Positions 11,178 through 19,937 of a DNA stretch of 64,000 bases are shown piece after piece (position 1 is the first letter of the stretch; every line of letters starts with the position of its first letter). The notes beneath the pieces are model-generated. The model worked only from the letters and a program-made list of their open reading frames with translations. It made no database searches and was not told the origin of the DNA. This DNA is from Bacillus sp. REN16 (lineage in GTDB: Bacteria > Bacillota > Bacilli > Bacillales > Bacillaceae_L). The stretch covers positions 62,001 to 126,000 of the forward strand of contig NZ_JAJFZK010000008.1 of assembly GCF_020731355.1 (NCBI RefSeq), in the 5' to 3' direction. The position numbers and the translations under genes are program-made.

Positions 11178-12195
11178 GGAACAAAATCATAACGATGCGG
11201 AACTTTATCAATCTTTTATCAATGAATCGATGCAAGACTATGAAACAAGCCATAAGGTGCCGGAAGAAAACCAAAGAAGACTGATAAAAGTGAGCAGAAA
11301 CCATGCTTTAAGGACTAATATTATGATCAGCCTGGCTGTCTTATTGCTAATTGTGCCAGTACTTACATTAAGCAGCTATTTGTATTATGCGATTGGCGGA
11401 AAAGCGAACCATCTGATTGAGATCGCCTCAAAAACCATTTATGTAACGGAACCGAATATGAGTATAGAAGAGATGGAGTTAGAAGAGGATATCGGATTTT
11501 TTACGATGAATCTTTATTTTGATGTGTTTAAGCGGGTTGGGCAAGATGATTATAAAGCGGGGGAGTACACGGTTCGTTTTGCGCTTGATAAGCCAAATCT
11601 TCCTGAGCGGGATATGAAACTTGAGAGACCCCTTCCAAATACGGGAGATATGGAGACCGATATGCTTTTTCATCCAGATGGGCGATATGGGAAAACAGTA
11701 GATTCAGACTGGGAAATTCTTGATCAACTTCCGGATGGAACAGTGGGGGAGATCTATCTTTCCTTGAATCAATTAATGAAACCGGAAGAGATTGAAAAAC
11801 AGCTTGGGAAAAATGTCGAGGTAAGATGGGTAGCGGTTGATACGGGGCTTGAGGATAAGAATTTATATGAAGCGGGATATTCTGTTGCGCCGATTGGCTA
11901 TCCAGCACAGGTCGATACCACCACCTGGTCTCCATTTAATGGAAGAGATAAATCAAATGAAGAAGTATTTTTAGATATTTTAAATTTCCTAGCCAAGGAT
12001 GAAAAAACAGCTGAGAAAATATCGCGGGCACGATCTTTAGTTTTAGAAGAAAGAATCCCGTACATTGAGAAAAATGGAATCAATGTCTATGGAGCAGTTG
12101 TTACCGGACCAACTCCAGAATTAAGAAAACTAAAGGGTAATGGACTGATTGGGATCATGAAGGTAGGGGAAGTGAAGCTATGGAACTGGAAATGA
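11170..12195 (+). CDS. yhdL: Anti-sigma factor, YhdL-like membrane regulator
   Basis: 341 residues: a cytoplasmic N-terminal part (1-50) that would hold the sigma factor, one membrane segment at about 53-75, and a large extracellular domain resembling the sigma-factor-regulator C-terminal family. An upstream TTG at 11140 is possible, but ATG 11170 follows a strong GGAAAGGAGGAG and overlaps the sigma gene stop by 8 nt, a sign of coupled translation. By analogy to B. subtilis it restrains SigM until envelope stress. Confidence 0.72.
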   Translation: MDKEQNHNDAELYQSFINESMQDYETSHKVPEENQRRLIKVSRNHALRTNIMISLAVLLLIVPVLTLSSYLYYAIGGKANHLIEIASKTIYVTEPNMSIEEMELEEDIGFFTMNLYFDVFKRVGQDDYKAGEYTVRFALDKPNLPERDMKLERPLPNTGDMETDMLFHPDGRYGKTVDSDWEILDQLPDGTVGEIYLSLNQLMKPEEIEKQLGKNVEVRWVAVDTGLEDKNLYEAGYSVAPIGYPAQVDTTTWSPFNGRDKSNEEVFLDILNFLAKDEKTAEKISRARSLVLEERIPYIEKNGINVYGAVVTGPTPELRKLKGNGLIGIMKVGEVKLWNWK

Positions 12196-12497
12196 ACAAT
12201 AAGGACAAAGGAAAACAAAGAAAGTTGCCAACCATTTCGGGATTCCTTTCCTTCCTGACCGCTCTTATTGCGCTAGCGGGGGTTAATATTACTTTATTGG
12301 TTGATATCGATGATTTTCCTCAAATGTTTCTCGTCAACCTGCCAATTGTTGGGCTCATCCTAGGGCTACTTGGTTTGATCACAACCAAAAAATCAAGATT
12401 ATATGCATTTTGGGGGATTGGGCTTAGTTTGTTTATATTAGTTTTTACATTTTTAATGATTGGCCTATCCTGGGTAGGAATTAATCCGAAGCCTTGA
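12180..12497 (+). CDS. Small membrane protein, YhdK-like partner of the anti-sigma factor
   Basis: 105 residues with three to four hydrophobic segments and a short basic N-terminus. It overlaps the anti-sigma gene by 16 nt, so it is translationally coupled. Its position and size match YhdK, the second negative regulator in the B. subtilis sigM operon, but sequence similarity alone would not prove this. Starts at 12180 or 12192. Confidence 0.55.
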   Translation: MELEMNNKDKGKQRKLPTISGFLSFLTALIALAGVNITLLVDIDDFPQMFLVNLPIVGLILGLLGLITTKKSRLYAFWGIGLSLFILVFTFLMIGLSWVGINPKP

Positions 12498-12510
12498 TAT
12501 TGAATATCAA
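12494..12510 (+). terminator. Palindrome overlapping the yhdK-like stop
   Basis: TTGATATT-G-AATATCAA is a perfect 8-bp inverted repeat overlapping the stop codon. It has no T tract, so it may be only a weak end signal. Confidence 0.35.
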
Positions 12511-12549
12511 TGAATACGCTGGATTAAATAATGGGCAGCATTTGGACAG

Positions 12550-12643
12550 TTCGGGCAGCATCAAGCATCAAGCCAGTAAAGAGTCCAAATGAATGATCTA
12601 TTCGGACAGGTCAAGCAACACCAATCCAGAAATAAGTCCAAAT
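12550..12643. repeat. Two imperfect tandem copies of a 41-43 nt unit
   Basis: Copy 1 (12550-12590) and copy 2 (12601-12643) share TTCGG[GA]CAG, TCAAGCA, CAG..A and AGTCCAAAT; a shorter third trace (GGGCAGCATTTGGACAG) begins at 12533. They sit in a 450-nt gap (12498-12946) with no gene that I can support. Confidence 0.45.
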
Positions 12644-12890
12644 ACAAGTTCCATTCCGAAACAGTGTAGGGAAAAAATATTATATAATCAATGCCTCCCA
12701 AAACGGTTTCTCCACCTTGGTAACTTTTTGAAATACCAATAAAAGAGTGGCTGATAAACAAAGTGCCCAACCCCAACTGATTAAGCGTTAATATTCTACT
12801 GATCTAGCACTATATTTTAAAAAAAAACTAGGAAAATAGCGTATTCATTAAAGTGTTTAATTTGTCTTCCATGAACGACTATGTTAATTT

Positions 12891-12930
12891 AAGATAATAT
12901 CGTTTTAAGATAATTAACATCAAGATAAAT
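12891..12930 (+). promoter_or_regulatory. Three AAGATAA direct repeats upstream of the azoreductase gene
   Basis: AAGATAA occurs at 12891, 12907 and 12922 (spacing 16 and 15 nt), ending at the ribosome site. Regular spacing close to the start codon suggests an operator; no known regulator motif was recognised. Confidence 0.35.
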
Positions 12931-12946
12931 GGAGGAATTTAACATA

Positions 12947-13579
12947 ATGAATATCTTAGTAGTAAAAGCAAATAACCGCCCAGCTTCAGAAGCTGTTTCA
13001 ACTAAAATGTATGAAGCATTCATAAAAACAATAGATGGTGTAAATGTAACAACATACGATGTATTTGCAGAAGACATGCCATACCTTGGCCAAGACTTAT
13101 TCAACGCTTTCGGCAAAGTAAAATCAGGCGAAGAAATGACCGACATTGAAACACGTATTTTAGCTGCTAAGAAAAAGGCTATGAATGCTTTTTCAGCGGC
13201 AGACGTTGTTGTATTTGTATTCCCATTATGGAATCTAACAATCCCGGCTAAATTACAAACATTCATTGACTATGTATATCAAGCGGGTTACTCATTCAAA
13301 TACGATGAAAATGGCCAAGCTGTACAATTAATGACTGACAAAAAGGCTGTTATACTAAATGCTCGTGGAGGCATTTACTCAACGCCAGAAGCGGCGCCAC
13401 TTGAAATGGCTGCTACCTATATTAAAAACGTTGCTGGTGGCGTATTTGGTATGGAGATCATAGATGAAGTCATTATTGAAGGTCATGCTGCAGCACCAGA
13501 TCAAGCAGAAAAAATCATTGCTGATGGGCTAGAAAAAGTTAAAAATGTAGCTAAAAATTTATCAGCGGTATTAGTATAA
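12947..13579 (+). CDS. azoR: FMN-dependent NADH-azoreductase / quinone reductase
   Basis: A flavodoxin-fold enzyme of 210 residues that reduces quinones and azo compounds by two electrons and protects against thiol and quinone stress. Family marks are the N-terminal phosphate loop ANNRPASEAVSTKMYEAF, FVFPLWNLTIPAKLQTFIDY around residue 90, and LNARGGIYS. An ATG at 12929 overlaps the GGAGG ribosome site, so ATG 12947 is the start. Transcribed alone, ended by a terminator. Its position next to the reactive-sulfur cluster may be coincidental. Confidence 0.88.
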   Translation: MNILVVKANNRPASEAVSTKMYEAFIKTIDGVNVTTYDVFAEDMPYLGQDLFNAFGKVKSGEEMTDIETRILAAKKKAMNAFSAADVVVFVFPLWNLTIPAKLQTFIDYVYQAGYSFKYDENGQAVQLMTDKKAVILNARGGIYSTPEAAPLEMAATYIKNVAGGVFGMEIIDEVIIEGHAAAPDQAEKIIADGLEKVKNVAKNLSAVLV

Positions 13580-13589
13580 TAAATAAATG

Positions 13590-13624
13590 AGGGGGCTGTT
13601 CCGCGCTGGCGAGCAGCCCCTTTG
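13590..13624 (+). terminator. Terminator after the azoreductase gene
   Basis: AGGGGGCTG pairs with CAGCCCCTTT around a 15-nt loop, 10 nt past the stop codon. Confidence 0.75.
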
Positions 13625-13646
13625 TTTAACTTTCATAAAAAGTACA

Positions 13647-13673
13647 TTGACATATTACCCCTAGGGGTATAAA
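13647..13673 (+). promoter_or_regulatory. Promoter with embedded CstR-type operator, CoA-disulfide reductase gene
   Basis: TTGACA at 13647-13652 and TATAAA at 13668-13673 flank the palindrome TTACCCCTAGGGGTAT (13655-13670). The form fits the CsoR/CstR family consensus, and the 15-nt spacer holding the operator implies direct blocking of RNA polymerase. The same layout recurs at 15662. Confidence 0.7.
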
Positions 13674-13719
13674 CTTACTCATGTAGTAGTTTTAACTTCA
13701 AAAAAATTTTAAATATCTA

Positions 13720-13769
13720 TATACCCCATAGGGTAATTGGATGTAGAAACAATATCTACCTATTGGGTA
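13720..13769 (+). promoter_or_regulatory. Two additional CstR-type palindromes
   Basis: ATACCCCATAGGGTAAT at 13720-13736 and TACCTATTGGGTA at 13757-13769 repeat the ATACCC..GGGTAT pattern in the leader of the CoA-disulfide reductase gene, giving three sites for one gene. Confidence 0.6.
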
Positions 13770-13862
13770 AATGTGAACTAATTTAGTAGGATCTATTATA
13801 ACTAGATAAAAGAAGAAATATTAGGAAAAATAGTGTTAGTAATTTGAAACGGAGGGTTATCT

Positions 13863-15557
13863 ATGTCAAAAAGAATATTAGTGGTCGGTGGGGTTGCAGG
13901 TGGAGCTTCTGTTGCTGCAAGGGTTAGAAGATTAGACGAAAGTGCAGAGATTATCATGTTTGAAAAAGGACCTCATGTATCTTTTTCGAACTGTTCATTA
14001 CCTTATCACTTAAGCGGTATTGTCGAAGAGAGTGAGAAACTCGTTTTGATGTCTCCTGAAATGTTTAAAAATCGATACAATATTGAGGCTAGAGTCCATC
14101 AAGAGGTCATCCAGATTAACCGTAATATAAAAACAATTACTGTAAAAGATTTGATAACTGATACAACCTACGAAGAAAAATACGATAAATTAGTACTTTC
14201 CCCTGGGGCTTCGCCGATTCGTCCAAATATAGAGGGAGTTCACAATTCCAATGTGTTTACGGTGCGAAATGTTGTTGATATCGAAAGAATCAACTCATAC
14301 ATTAAGCAAAATGGCATCAAAGATATTGCTGTTATTGGTGGTGGCTTTATAGGGGTAGAAGTTGCGGAAAACCTGCAGTTAGCCGGCTATAATGTAACAT
14401 TAGTAGAATTTGCTAATCAAGTGATGGCACCTTTTGATTATGATATGGCACAAATCCTTCATAAAGAAATGGTAGATCATGGTGTCAGCCTTGTCCTAGA
14501 TGATGGATTAGCCCAGATAGGTGATGGGTATGTCAGAACGAATTCTGGTAAGAAAATTAATGCACAAGCAGTGGTATTGGCAATTGGTGTTCGACCTGAA
14601 ACTAGTTTGGCAAAAGAGGCAAATCTTGAAATTGGTGAAACTGGTGCAATTAAAGTGAATCATCATTATTTAACAAGTGATAAGGATATTTATGCTGTTG
14701 GGGATGCCATTGAGGTGTATCATCGATTGTTGCACAAGCCAACTAGACTGGCATTAGCAGGTCCAGCACAAAAGCAAGCAAGAGCTGCGGCTGACCATAT
14801 GTATGGAATTCCAAGCAGAAATTTGGGTGTAATTGGTTCATCATCCATCCATCTGTTTGATCTTAATGCAGCCTCAACCGGACTAAATGCAAGAACAGCT
14901 GAGAAAGCTGGAATACAACATGATTATGTTTATCTAATGCCTGGAGATAAAGTCGGACTAATGCCTGACAGTAATCCTATGCATTTTAAATTAATCTATG
15001 AATACCCGACGGGTCGGATTTTAGGAGCCCAAGCAATTGGTAAGGGAAATGTAGATAAGCGAATCGATGTCATCGCAACCATGATTACGATGAACGGCAC
15101 GTTGGAAGACTTAAAAGATCTTGAGCTGAGCTATTCGCCAATGCTTGGTACGGCAAAGGATGTCGTAAACCATGCGGCCTTAGTAGGGTTTAACCTACTA
15201 GAAGGCAGGTATAGAGAAGTGAAAGTTTCACAAGTTCGAGAATTAGTTGAGAGCAATGCTTTTATTATTGATGCACGTGAAAAAAATGAATATAAGACAG
15301 GTCATTTAAAAAATGCAATTAACATTCCATTAAGTGAATTTAGACAACGGCTTGATGAAATTCCGATGGACCGACCTGTATATATTCACTGTCGCTCGGG
15401 TCAAAGAAGTTATAATATGGTGATGGCCTTGCAAAATTTGGGATATGAGAATGTGTACAATATCTCTGGGTCATACCTAGGTGTTAATTTGTACGAATAT
15501 TTTAATGATAGGGTTAATGGAAGAGAGAAAATTGTAACTGAATATAATTTTAAATAG
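13863..15557 (+). CDS. cdr: CoA-disulfide (persulfide) reductase with C-terminal rhodanese domain
   Basis: A flavoprotein of 564 residues that reduces CoA disulfide and CoA persulfide with NAD(P)H. Residues 1-445 form the pyridine-nucleotide disulfide reductase with FAD motif VVGGVAGGASVAAR, the single redox Cys44 in SFSNCSLPYH, the NAD motif IAVIGGGFIGVEVAENL and the AVGDAIEV flavin motif. Residues about 455-550 form a rhodanese with catalytic Cys510 in HCRSGQRS. This CoADR-Rhd fusion is known from Bacillus and handles sulfane sulfur. Three CstR-type sites precede it. Start supported by CGGAGGG. Confidence 0.93.
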   Translation: MSKRILVVGGVAGGASVAARVRRLDESAEIIMFEKGPHVSFSNCSLPYHLSGIVEESEKLVLMSPEMFKNRYNIEARVHQEVIQINRNIKTITVKDLITDTTYEEKYDKLVLSPGASPIRPNIEGVHNSNVFTVRNVVDIERINSYIKQNGIKDIAVIGGGFIGVEVAENLQLAGYNVTLVEFANQVMAPFDYDMAQILHKEMVDHGVSLVLDDGLAQIGDGYVRTNSGKKINAQAVVLAIGVRPETSLAKEANLEIGETGAIKVNHHYLTSDKDIYAVGDAIEVYHRLLHKPTRLALAGPAQKQARAAADHMYGIPSRNLGVIGSSSIHLFDLNAASTGLNARTAEKAGIQHDYVYLMPGDKVGLMPDSNPMHFKLIYEYPTGRILGAQAIGKGNVDKRIDVIATMITMNGTLEDLKDLELSYSPMLGTAKDVVNHAALVGFNLLEGRYREVKVSQVRELVESNAFIIDAREKNEYKTGHLKNAINIPLSEFRQRLDEIPMDRPVYIHCRSGQRSYNMVMALQNLGYENVYNISGSYLGVNLYEYFNDRVNGREKIVTEYNFK

Positions 15558-15661
15558 AATCCACAATTAAATATGTAAGATAGGGATTTAGGATACTCTA
15601 AACCCTATCTGATTAATTGAAGTAAAAGTGTTGAGCATTATAAATCATTAGAAATTAGGTG

Positions 15662-15784
15662 TTGACACAATACCCATAGGGGTATAAAATAGGTCGTGTG
15701 ATAAAGGTTTCACTTTATTCACTTGATCAAAAAATGGGGTAGATGCCCATTTTTATTTTAATTGATATTATACCCATAGGGGTA
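15662..15784 (+). promoter_or_regulatory. Two CstR-type operator/promoter units before tusA
   Basis: Unit 1: TTGACA 15662-15667, palindrome ATACCCATAGGGGTAT 15670-15685, TATAAA 15683. Unit 2: TTGATA 15762-15767 and ATACCCATAGGGGTA 15770-15784, just before the tusA ribosome site. Both match the site at 13655. Confidence 0.68.
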
Positions 15785-15812
15785 GAGGTAAAATAACTTG
15801 GAGGTATGTAGA

Positions 15813-16040
15813 ATGAATATTGATAAAGTTTTAGATGCAAAAGGTTTAGCATGTCCAATGCCAATCGTGAAAACAAAAAAAGCAATTGATGGCTTGGAGT
15901 CAGGTCAAATTTTAGAAGTCATTGCGACTGATAAAGGGGCAAAGAGTGACCTAACTGCATGGGCAGCTTCTACTGGTCACGAAATCCTTGATATACAAGA
16001 AGAAAATGGAGTACTAACGTTTTATATTAAAAAAGGGTAA
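15813..16040 (+). CDS. tusA: TusA-family sulfur carrier
   Basis: A 75-residue sulfur-carrier protein with the hallmark CPMPIVKTKKAI, whose Cys accepts persulfide sulfur and passes it to partners. The match in size to B. subtilis YrkI and the yrk-like neighbours point to sulfane-sulfur handling rather than tRNA modification alone. A TTG at 15798 lies upstream of the GGAGGT ribosome site, so ATG 15813 is the start. Its first 25 codons are nearly identical to those of the TusA part of the gene at 17310. Confidence 0.9.
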   Translation: MNIDKVLDAKGLACPMPIVKTKKAIDGLESGQILEVIATDKGAKSDLTAWAASTGHEILDIQEENGVLTFYIKKG

Positions 16041-16060
16041 CGAGAGGGAGGATATAGAAA

Positions 16061-16540
16061 ATGTCTGAAACAAAGAAAACAACCATTGTCTTATTTAGTG
16101 GGGATTATGACAAAGCAATGGCAGCTTATATTATTGCAAATGGTGCAGCTGCATATGATCATGAAGTGACGATTTTCCACACGTTCTGGGGACTAAATGC
16201 ACTTCGCAAAGATGAGGATCTTAAAGTGGAAAAAGGTTTCATGGAAAAAATGTTTGGAAAGATGATGCCTAAAGGCGCAAACAAAATGGGGCTGTCGAAG
16301 ATGAACTTTGCGGGAATGGGGCCAAAGATGATAAAAGGAGTCATCAAAAAACACAATGCTCTAGAATTGCCGCAACTTATTGAAATGGCACAGGAGCAGG
16401 ATATAAAGCTCGTTGCTTGTACGATGACAATGGATTTACTAGGTCTTAAGCAAGAAGAGCTCCTTGATAATATTGAGTATGCAGGAGTTGCAGCTTATCT
16501 GGCGGATGCCCAAGACGGAAATGTAAATTTATTTATCTAA
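16061..16540 (+). CDS. DsrE/DsrF-family sulfur-transfer protein (YrkE-like)
   Basis: 159 residues of the DsrE-like fold, as in B. subtilis YrkE. It begins with TTIVLFSGDYDKAMAAYIIANGA, has a Met/Lys-rich middle (KMFGKMMPKGANKMGLSKMN) and a Cys in LVACTMTMDLLG that fits the position for sulfur relay. It starts 20 nt after tusA with GAGGGAGG upstream and is in the same operon. A role in shuttling persulfide between TusA and rhodaneses is inferred from family and context. Confidence 0.85.
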   Translation: MSETKKTTIVLFSGDYDKAMAAYIIANGAAAYDHEVTIFHTFWGLNALRKDEDLKVEKGFMEKMFGKMMPKGANKMGLSKMNFAGMGPKMIKGVIKKHNALELPQLIEMAQEQDIKLVACTMTMDLLGLKQEELLDNIEYAGVAAYLADAQDGNVNLFI

Positions 16541-16553
16541 AATAGAGGGGGCA

Positions 16554-16919
16554 ATGAACATGGATTATATCAATTATATCCTAATGGCATTAATCGTCAT
16601 TTTTATCCTGCAACTATTTATACCGACTAAAGGTGTTCGAAATATAACAACATCTGAACTAAAGAATGAACTTAAAAACAAAGATAAACAATTTATTGAT
16701 GTTCGAACTCCTGGAGAGTACAAAGGTTTCCATATTCATGGATTTAAAAATATGCCTCTTCATCAGCTTGCACAAAAATCGAATGAACTTTCGAAGGAAA
16801 AAGAGATTGTGGTCATCTGTCAAAGTGGCATGAGAAGTCAAAAAGCGAGTAAACTACTCAAGAAAAAGGGCTTTAAAAATATTACAAATGTAAAAGGCGG
16901 AGTAAGCGCCTGGAGATAA
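16554..16919 (+). CDS. Membrane-anchored rhodanese
   Basis: 121 residues: one membrane segment at about 6-22, then a single rhodanese domain with the catalytic Cys in VVICQSGMRSQKAS. It would present a sulfurtransferase at the membrane, facing the cytoplasm if the N-terminus is outside. ATG 16554 or 16560 both follow the GAGGGGG site; the second gives better spacing. Operon member between dsrE and another rhodanese. Confidence 0.82.
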   Translation: MNMDYINYILMALIVIFILQLFIPTKGVRNITTSELKNELKNKDKQFIDVRTPGEYKGFHIHGFKNMPLHQLAQKSNELSKEKEIVVICQSGMRSQKASKLLKKKGFKNITNVKGGVSAWR

Positions 16920-16940
16920 TATACTTTAGGAGGAAGCACT

Positions 16941-17237
16941 ATGAAACAATTAACCCCAAAAGAAGTTGAAGAACTGTTAACAGAAGGAAAAACATTAAAT
17001 ATCATTGATGTACGTGAGGTCGATGAAGTTAAAGAAGGAAAGATTCCTGGAGCAGTGAATATTCCATTAGGATTAATTGAATTTCGAATGCATGAACTAG
17101 ATAAATCAAAGGAATATGTAATGGTTTGCCGTTCAGGTGGCAGAAGTGGAAGGGCTTATCAATTCCTTGAAGGCCAAGGATTCAAAGTGATTAATATGGA
17201 GGGCGGAATGCTCGCTTGGGAAGGTAAAGTTGAGTAA
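16941..17237 (+). CDS. Single-domain rhodanese
   Basis: 98 residues, a minimal rhodanese fold (IIDVREVDEVKEGKIPGAVNIPLG) with the active Cys in VMVCRSGGRSGRAY. The six-residue loop CRSGGR fits a thiosulfate or persulfide sulfurtransferase. Ribosome site AGGAGG precedes it and it lies 21 nt after the membrane rhodanese gene. Cytoplasmic; partner unknown. Confidence 0.88.
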   Translation: MKQLTPKEVEELLTEGKTLNIIDVREVDEVKEGKIPGAVNIPLGLIEFRMHELDKSKEYVMVCRSGGRSGRAYQFLEGQGFKVINMEGGMLAWEGKVE

Positions 17238-17253
17238 TTTTTAGCCTTTTATA

Positions 17254-17269
17254 ATACCTATTAGGGTAT
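17254..17269 (+). promoter_or_regulatory. CstR-type operator inside the sulfur cluster
   Basis: ATACCTATTAGGGTAT, a palindromic match to the other CstR-type sites, 40 nt before the tusA-rhodanese gene. Confidence 0.6.
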
Positions 17270-17309
17270 TGTTGGGAAGGAAGATAACAAGACATAATTG
17301 GGAGGAATA

Positions 17310-17888
17310 ATGATGGAATCATTAAAAACAAACTCTGTCTTAGATGCAAAAGGGTTAGCATGTCCAATGCCAATCGTAAAAACGAAAAAAGCAATGAATC
17401 AGTTAGAGAGCGGTCAGGTCTTAGAGGTCCAAGCAACTGATAAGGGTTCAAAGGCAGATCTAAAAGCATGGGCCGAGAGCACTGGACATCAATACATTGG
17501 TACGCTTGAAGAGGGCGATGTACTTAAGCATTATTTACGTAAGTCAAGTGAAGAAGAAGTTGTAGAAAAGCGACATCCTGATGTTGTTTCAAATGAAGAG
17601 TTAAAAATTGCAATTTCCTCAGGGAAAGAAATGGTAGTTCTTGATGTTCGTGAAGCAGCAGAATATGCATTTAATCATATTCCTGAAGCAATCTCTTTAC
17701 CATTAGGGCAATTAGAAGATAGATTTGATGAATTAAATAAAGAGAAAGAGATTTATGTAATTTGCCGTACTGGTAGCCGAAGTGATTTAGCATCACAAAA
17801 ATTAACCGAAAATGGATTTATAAACGTAAAAAATGTCGTTCCTGGAATGAGCAAGTGGACTGGTAACACAACTGGTATTACAAAATAA
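17310..17888 (+). CDS. TusA-rhodanese fusion protein (YrkF-like)
   Basis: 193 residues: a TusA domain (about 5-75) with CPMPIVKTKKAM and a rhodanese domain (about 95-185) with catalytic Cys in IYVICRTGSRSDLA. B. subtilis YrkF has the same architecture. The fusion would pass sulfur between the two domains without diffusion. A TTG at 17298 coincides with the GGGAGGA ribosome site, so the ATG at 17310 (or 17313) is preferred. A CstR-type operator lies 40 nt upstream. Confidence 0.9.
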   Translation: MMESLKTNSVLDAKGLACPMPIVKTKKAMNQLESGQVLEVQATDKGSKADLKAWAESTGHQYIGTLEEGDVLKHYLRKSSEEEVVEKRHPDVVSNEELKIAISSGKEMVVLDVREAAEYAFNHIPEAISLPLGQLEDRFDELNKEKEIYVICRTGSRSDLASQKLTENGFINVKNVVPGMSKWTGNTTGITK

Positions 17889-17914
17889 AAAAGATCATTT
17901 TTTTTAAATAAAAA

Positions 17915-17932
17915 TATACCATAGGGGGTAAT
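17915..17932 (+). promoter_or_regulatory. CstR-type operator before the persulfide dioxygenase gene
   Basis: TATACCATAGGGGGTAAT lies immediately before the dioxygenase ATG and matches the recurring ATACC..GGGGTA pattern. It would overlap the ribosome site (GGGGG/CGGAG). Confidence 0.55.
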
Positions 17933-17939
17933 TTCGGAG

Positions 17940-19067
17940 ATGACTGTTAACGTAATGACTGCAAAAGATGTTACGAAAAAAGTGTTCGGTAAAGAAACAT
18001 TGTTTATCCTAGACGTTCGTAACGAAAATGATTTTAACGATTGGAAAATTGAAGGTGAAAACTTCGATTATTTAAACATTCCTTACTTTGAATTACTAGA
18101 TGGGGTTGAGGAAATCCTTGAAAAACTGCCAAAAGATAAGGATATCTTAGTCGTTTGTGCAAAAGAAGGATCATCTGTCATGGTAGCCGATATGCTTTCT
18201 GAAGCTGGACTTGCAGTTTCTTATCTTAAAGGTGGTATGAAGGCTTGGAGTGAGCATTTAGAGCCAGTTAAAGTCGGGGACTTAAAAGATGGTGGTGAAA
18301 TCTATCAATTCGTTCGTATCGGCAAAGGCTGTCTATCTTACATGATTGTTTCAAACGGTGAAGCTGCCATTATCGATGCAACACGTATGACTGATATTTT
18401 CCTTGATTTTGCTGAAAGTAAGGGTGCAAAAATCACGCATGTATTTGATACTCACTTACATGCTGATCATATTTCTGGTGGACGAAAAATCGCTGAAGCT
18501 ACAAATGCAACTTACTGGTTACCGCCAAAAGATGCTACTGAAGTAACGTTTGAATACGCTGCTCTAGAAGGTGGGCTAGATGTGACAATTGGTCATACTA
18601 CAATAAATATTCATGCCTTGTATTCTCCAGGTCACACAATTGGTTCCACATCTTTCGTTGTGGATGAAAAATTCTTACTTTCTGGTGATATTCTATTTAT
18701 CGATTCAATCGGCAGACCAGACCTTGCTGGTGTAGCACAAGATTGGGTAGGGGATCTAAGAGAAACTCTTTATAAGCGTTATAGAGAATTGTCTAATGAT
18801 CTAGTGGTTTTACCAGCTCACTTCATGATGATTGACGAATTAAATGAAGATGGAAGTGTATCTGAAAAACTAGGAACACTATTTGTGAAAAACCATGGTC
18901 TAAATATTAAGGACGAAGCGGAATTTAGAAAAATCGTAACAGAAAACCTACCACCACAACCAAATGCTTATCAAGAGATTCGTGAAACAAATATGGGGAA
19001 AATCTCTCCTGATGAAGAAAAACAACGTGAAATGGAAATCGGACCAAACCGCTGTGCAGTACGTTAA
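17940..19067 (+). CDS. Rhodanese-metallo-beta-lactamase persulfide dioxygenase (YrkH-like)
   Basis: 375 residues. Residues 1-100 are a rhodanese with Cys in [14 protein letters not shown]; residues about 115-350 are a metallo-beta-lactamase fold of the ETHE1/persulfide dioxygenase type, with [21 protein letters not shown] and [16 protein letters not shown]. The enzyme would oxidise persulfide (GSSH, CoASSH or BSSH) to sulfite. B. subtilis YrkH has this order; S. aureus CstB places its rhodaneses after the hydrolase fold. The exporter downstream could remove the sulfite produced. Confidence 0.88.
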   Translation: MTVNVMTAKDVTKKVFGKETLFILDVRNENDFNDWKIEGENFDYLNIPYFELLDGVEEILEKLPKDKDILVVCAKEGSSVMVADMLSEAGLAVSYLKGGMKAWSEHLEPVKVGDLKDGGEIYQFVRIGKGCLSYMIVSNGEAAIIDATRMTDIFLDFAESKGAKITHVFDTHLHADHISGGRKIAEATNATYWLPPKDATEVTFEYAALEGGLDVTIGHTTINIHALYSPGHTIGSTSFVVDEKFLLSGDILFIDSIGRPDLAGVAQDWVGDLRETLYKRYRELSNDLVVLPAHFMMIDELNEDGSVSEKLGTLFVKNHGLNIKDEAEFRKIVTENLPPQPNAYQEIRETNMGKISPDEEKQREMEIGPNRCAVR

Positions 19068-19075
19068 TGAATATT

Positions 19076-19105
19076 AAAAGGGAACCATAAAGGGTTCCCT
19101 TTTCT
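19076..19105 (+). terminator. Intercistronic terminator
   Basis: AAAAGGGAACC / GGTTCCCTTTT, an 11-bp stem with a 6-nt loop, between the dioxygenase and exporter genes. Read-through would be needed unless the exporter has its own promoter; none is evident in the 20 nt after it. Confidence 0.75.
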
Positions 19106-19124
19106 TAAGAGGAGGCAACATGGA

Positions 19125-19901
19125 ATGGATTTTACTTTTATCATTACAATCTTTTTAATTGGTTTTATTGGTTCATATATCTCAGGAATGTTAGGAATTG
19201 GCGGATCTATCATTAAATATCCAATGCTATTATATATTCCGCCGTTATTTGGATTAGCAGCGTTTAGTGCCCATGAGGTGTCTGGCATCAGTGCTGTTCA
19301 AGTGTTTTTTGCAACTATTGGTGGTGTATGGGCTTATCGTAAGGGTGGTTATTTAAATAAACCCCTTATTCTTTATATGGGGATTAGTATTTTAATAGGT
19401 AGTTTTGTTGGAGGATTTGGGTCCAAATTTATGTCAGAAGGCGGTATTAACGTTGTCTATGGAGTATTAGCGTTAATTGCGGCTATCATGATGTTCATTC
19501 CAAAAAAGAATGTAGATGATATTCCATTCGACCAAGTGACGTTTCATAAATGGCTAGCTGCCTTACTTGCCTTTATTGTAGGGCTCGGTGCTGGAATTGT
19601 TGGAGCAGCGGGTGCATTCTTACTTGTACCAATTATGCTCGTTGTCTTAAAAATTCCTACCAGAATGACAATCGCATCTTCACTTGCGATTACATTTATT
19701 TCATCAATTGGATCTACTGTTGGTAAAATCACAACAGGACAAATTGAATATGTCCCAGCTATTATTATGATTGTAGCAAGTTTGATAGCCTCGCCGCTTG
19801 GTGCAAACGCAGGAAAAAAGATGAACACAAAGGTTTTGCAGATTATCCTAGCAGTCTTAATCGCTGTTACCGCAGTGAAGATTTGGATGGATATTTTATA
19901 G
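19125..19901 (+). CDS. TauE/SafE-family sulfite/sulfonate exporter (YrkJ-like)
   Basis: 258 residues with about eight membrane segments arranged as two repeats ([17 protein letters not shown] near 24; [20 protein letters not shown] near 152), the standard TauE/SafE pattern. B. subtilis yrkJ follows yrkH and yrkI in the same way. It probably exports sulfite or thiosulfate made by the persulfide dioxygenase. An earlier ATG at 19120 is out of frame; ATG 19125 has GGAGG at 9 nt. Confidence 0.87.
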   Translation: MDFTFIITIFLIGFIGSYISGMLGIGGSIIKYPMLLYIPPLFGLAAFSAHEVSGISAVQVFFATIGGVWAYRKGGYLNKPLILYMGISILIGSFVGGFGSKFMSEGGINVVYGVLALIAAIMMFIPKKNVDDIPFDQVTFHKWLAALLAFIVGLGAGIVGAAGAFLLVPIMLVVLKIPTRMTIASSLAITFISSIGSTVGKITTGQIEYVPAIIMIVASLIASPLGANAGKKMNTKVLQIILAVLIAVTAVKIWMDIL

Positions 19902-19937
19902 TGATTCCAACTACTTAGGGAGGAGGTTCGTAGGCAT

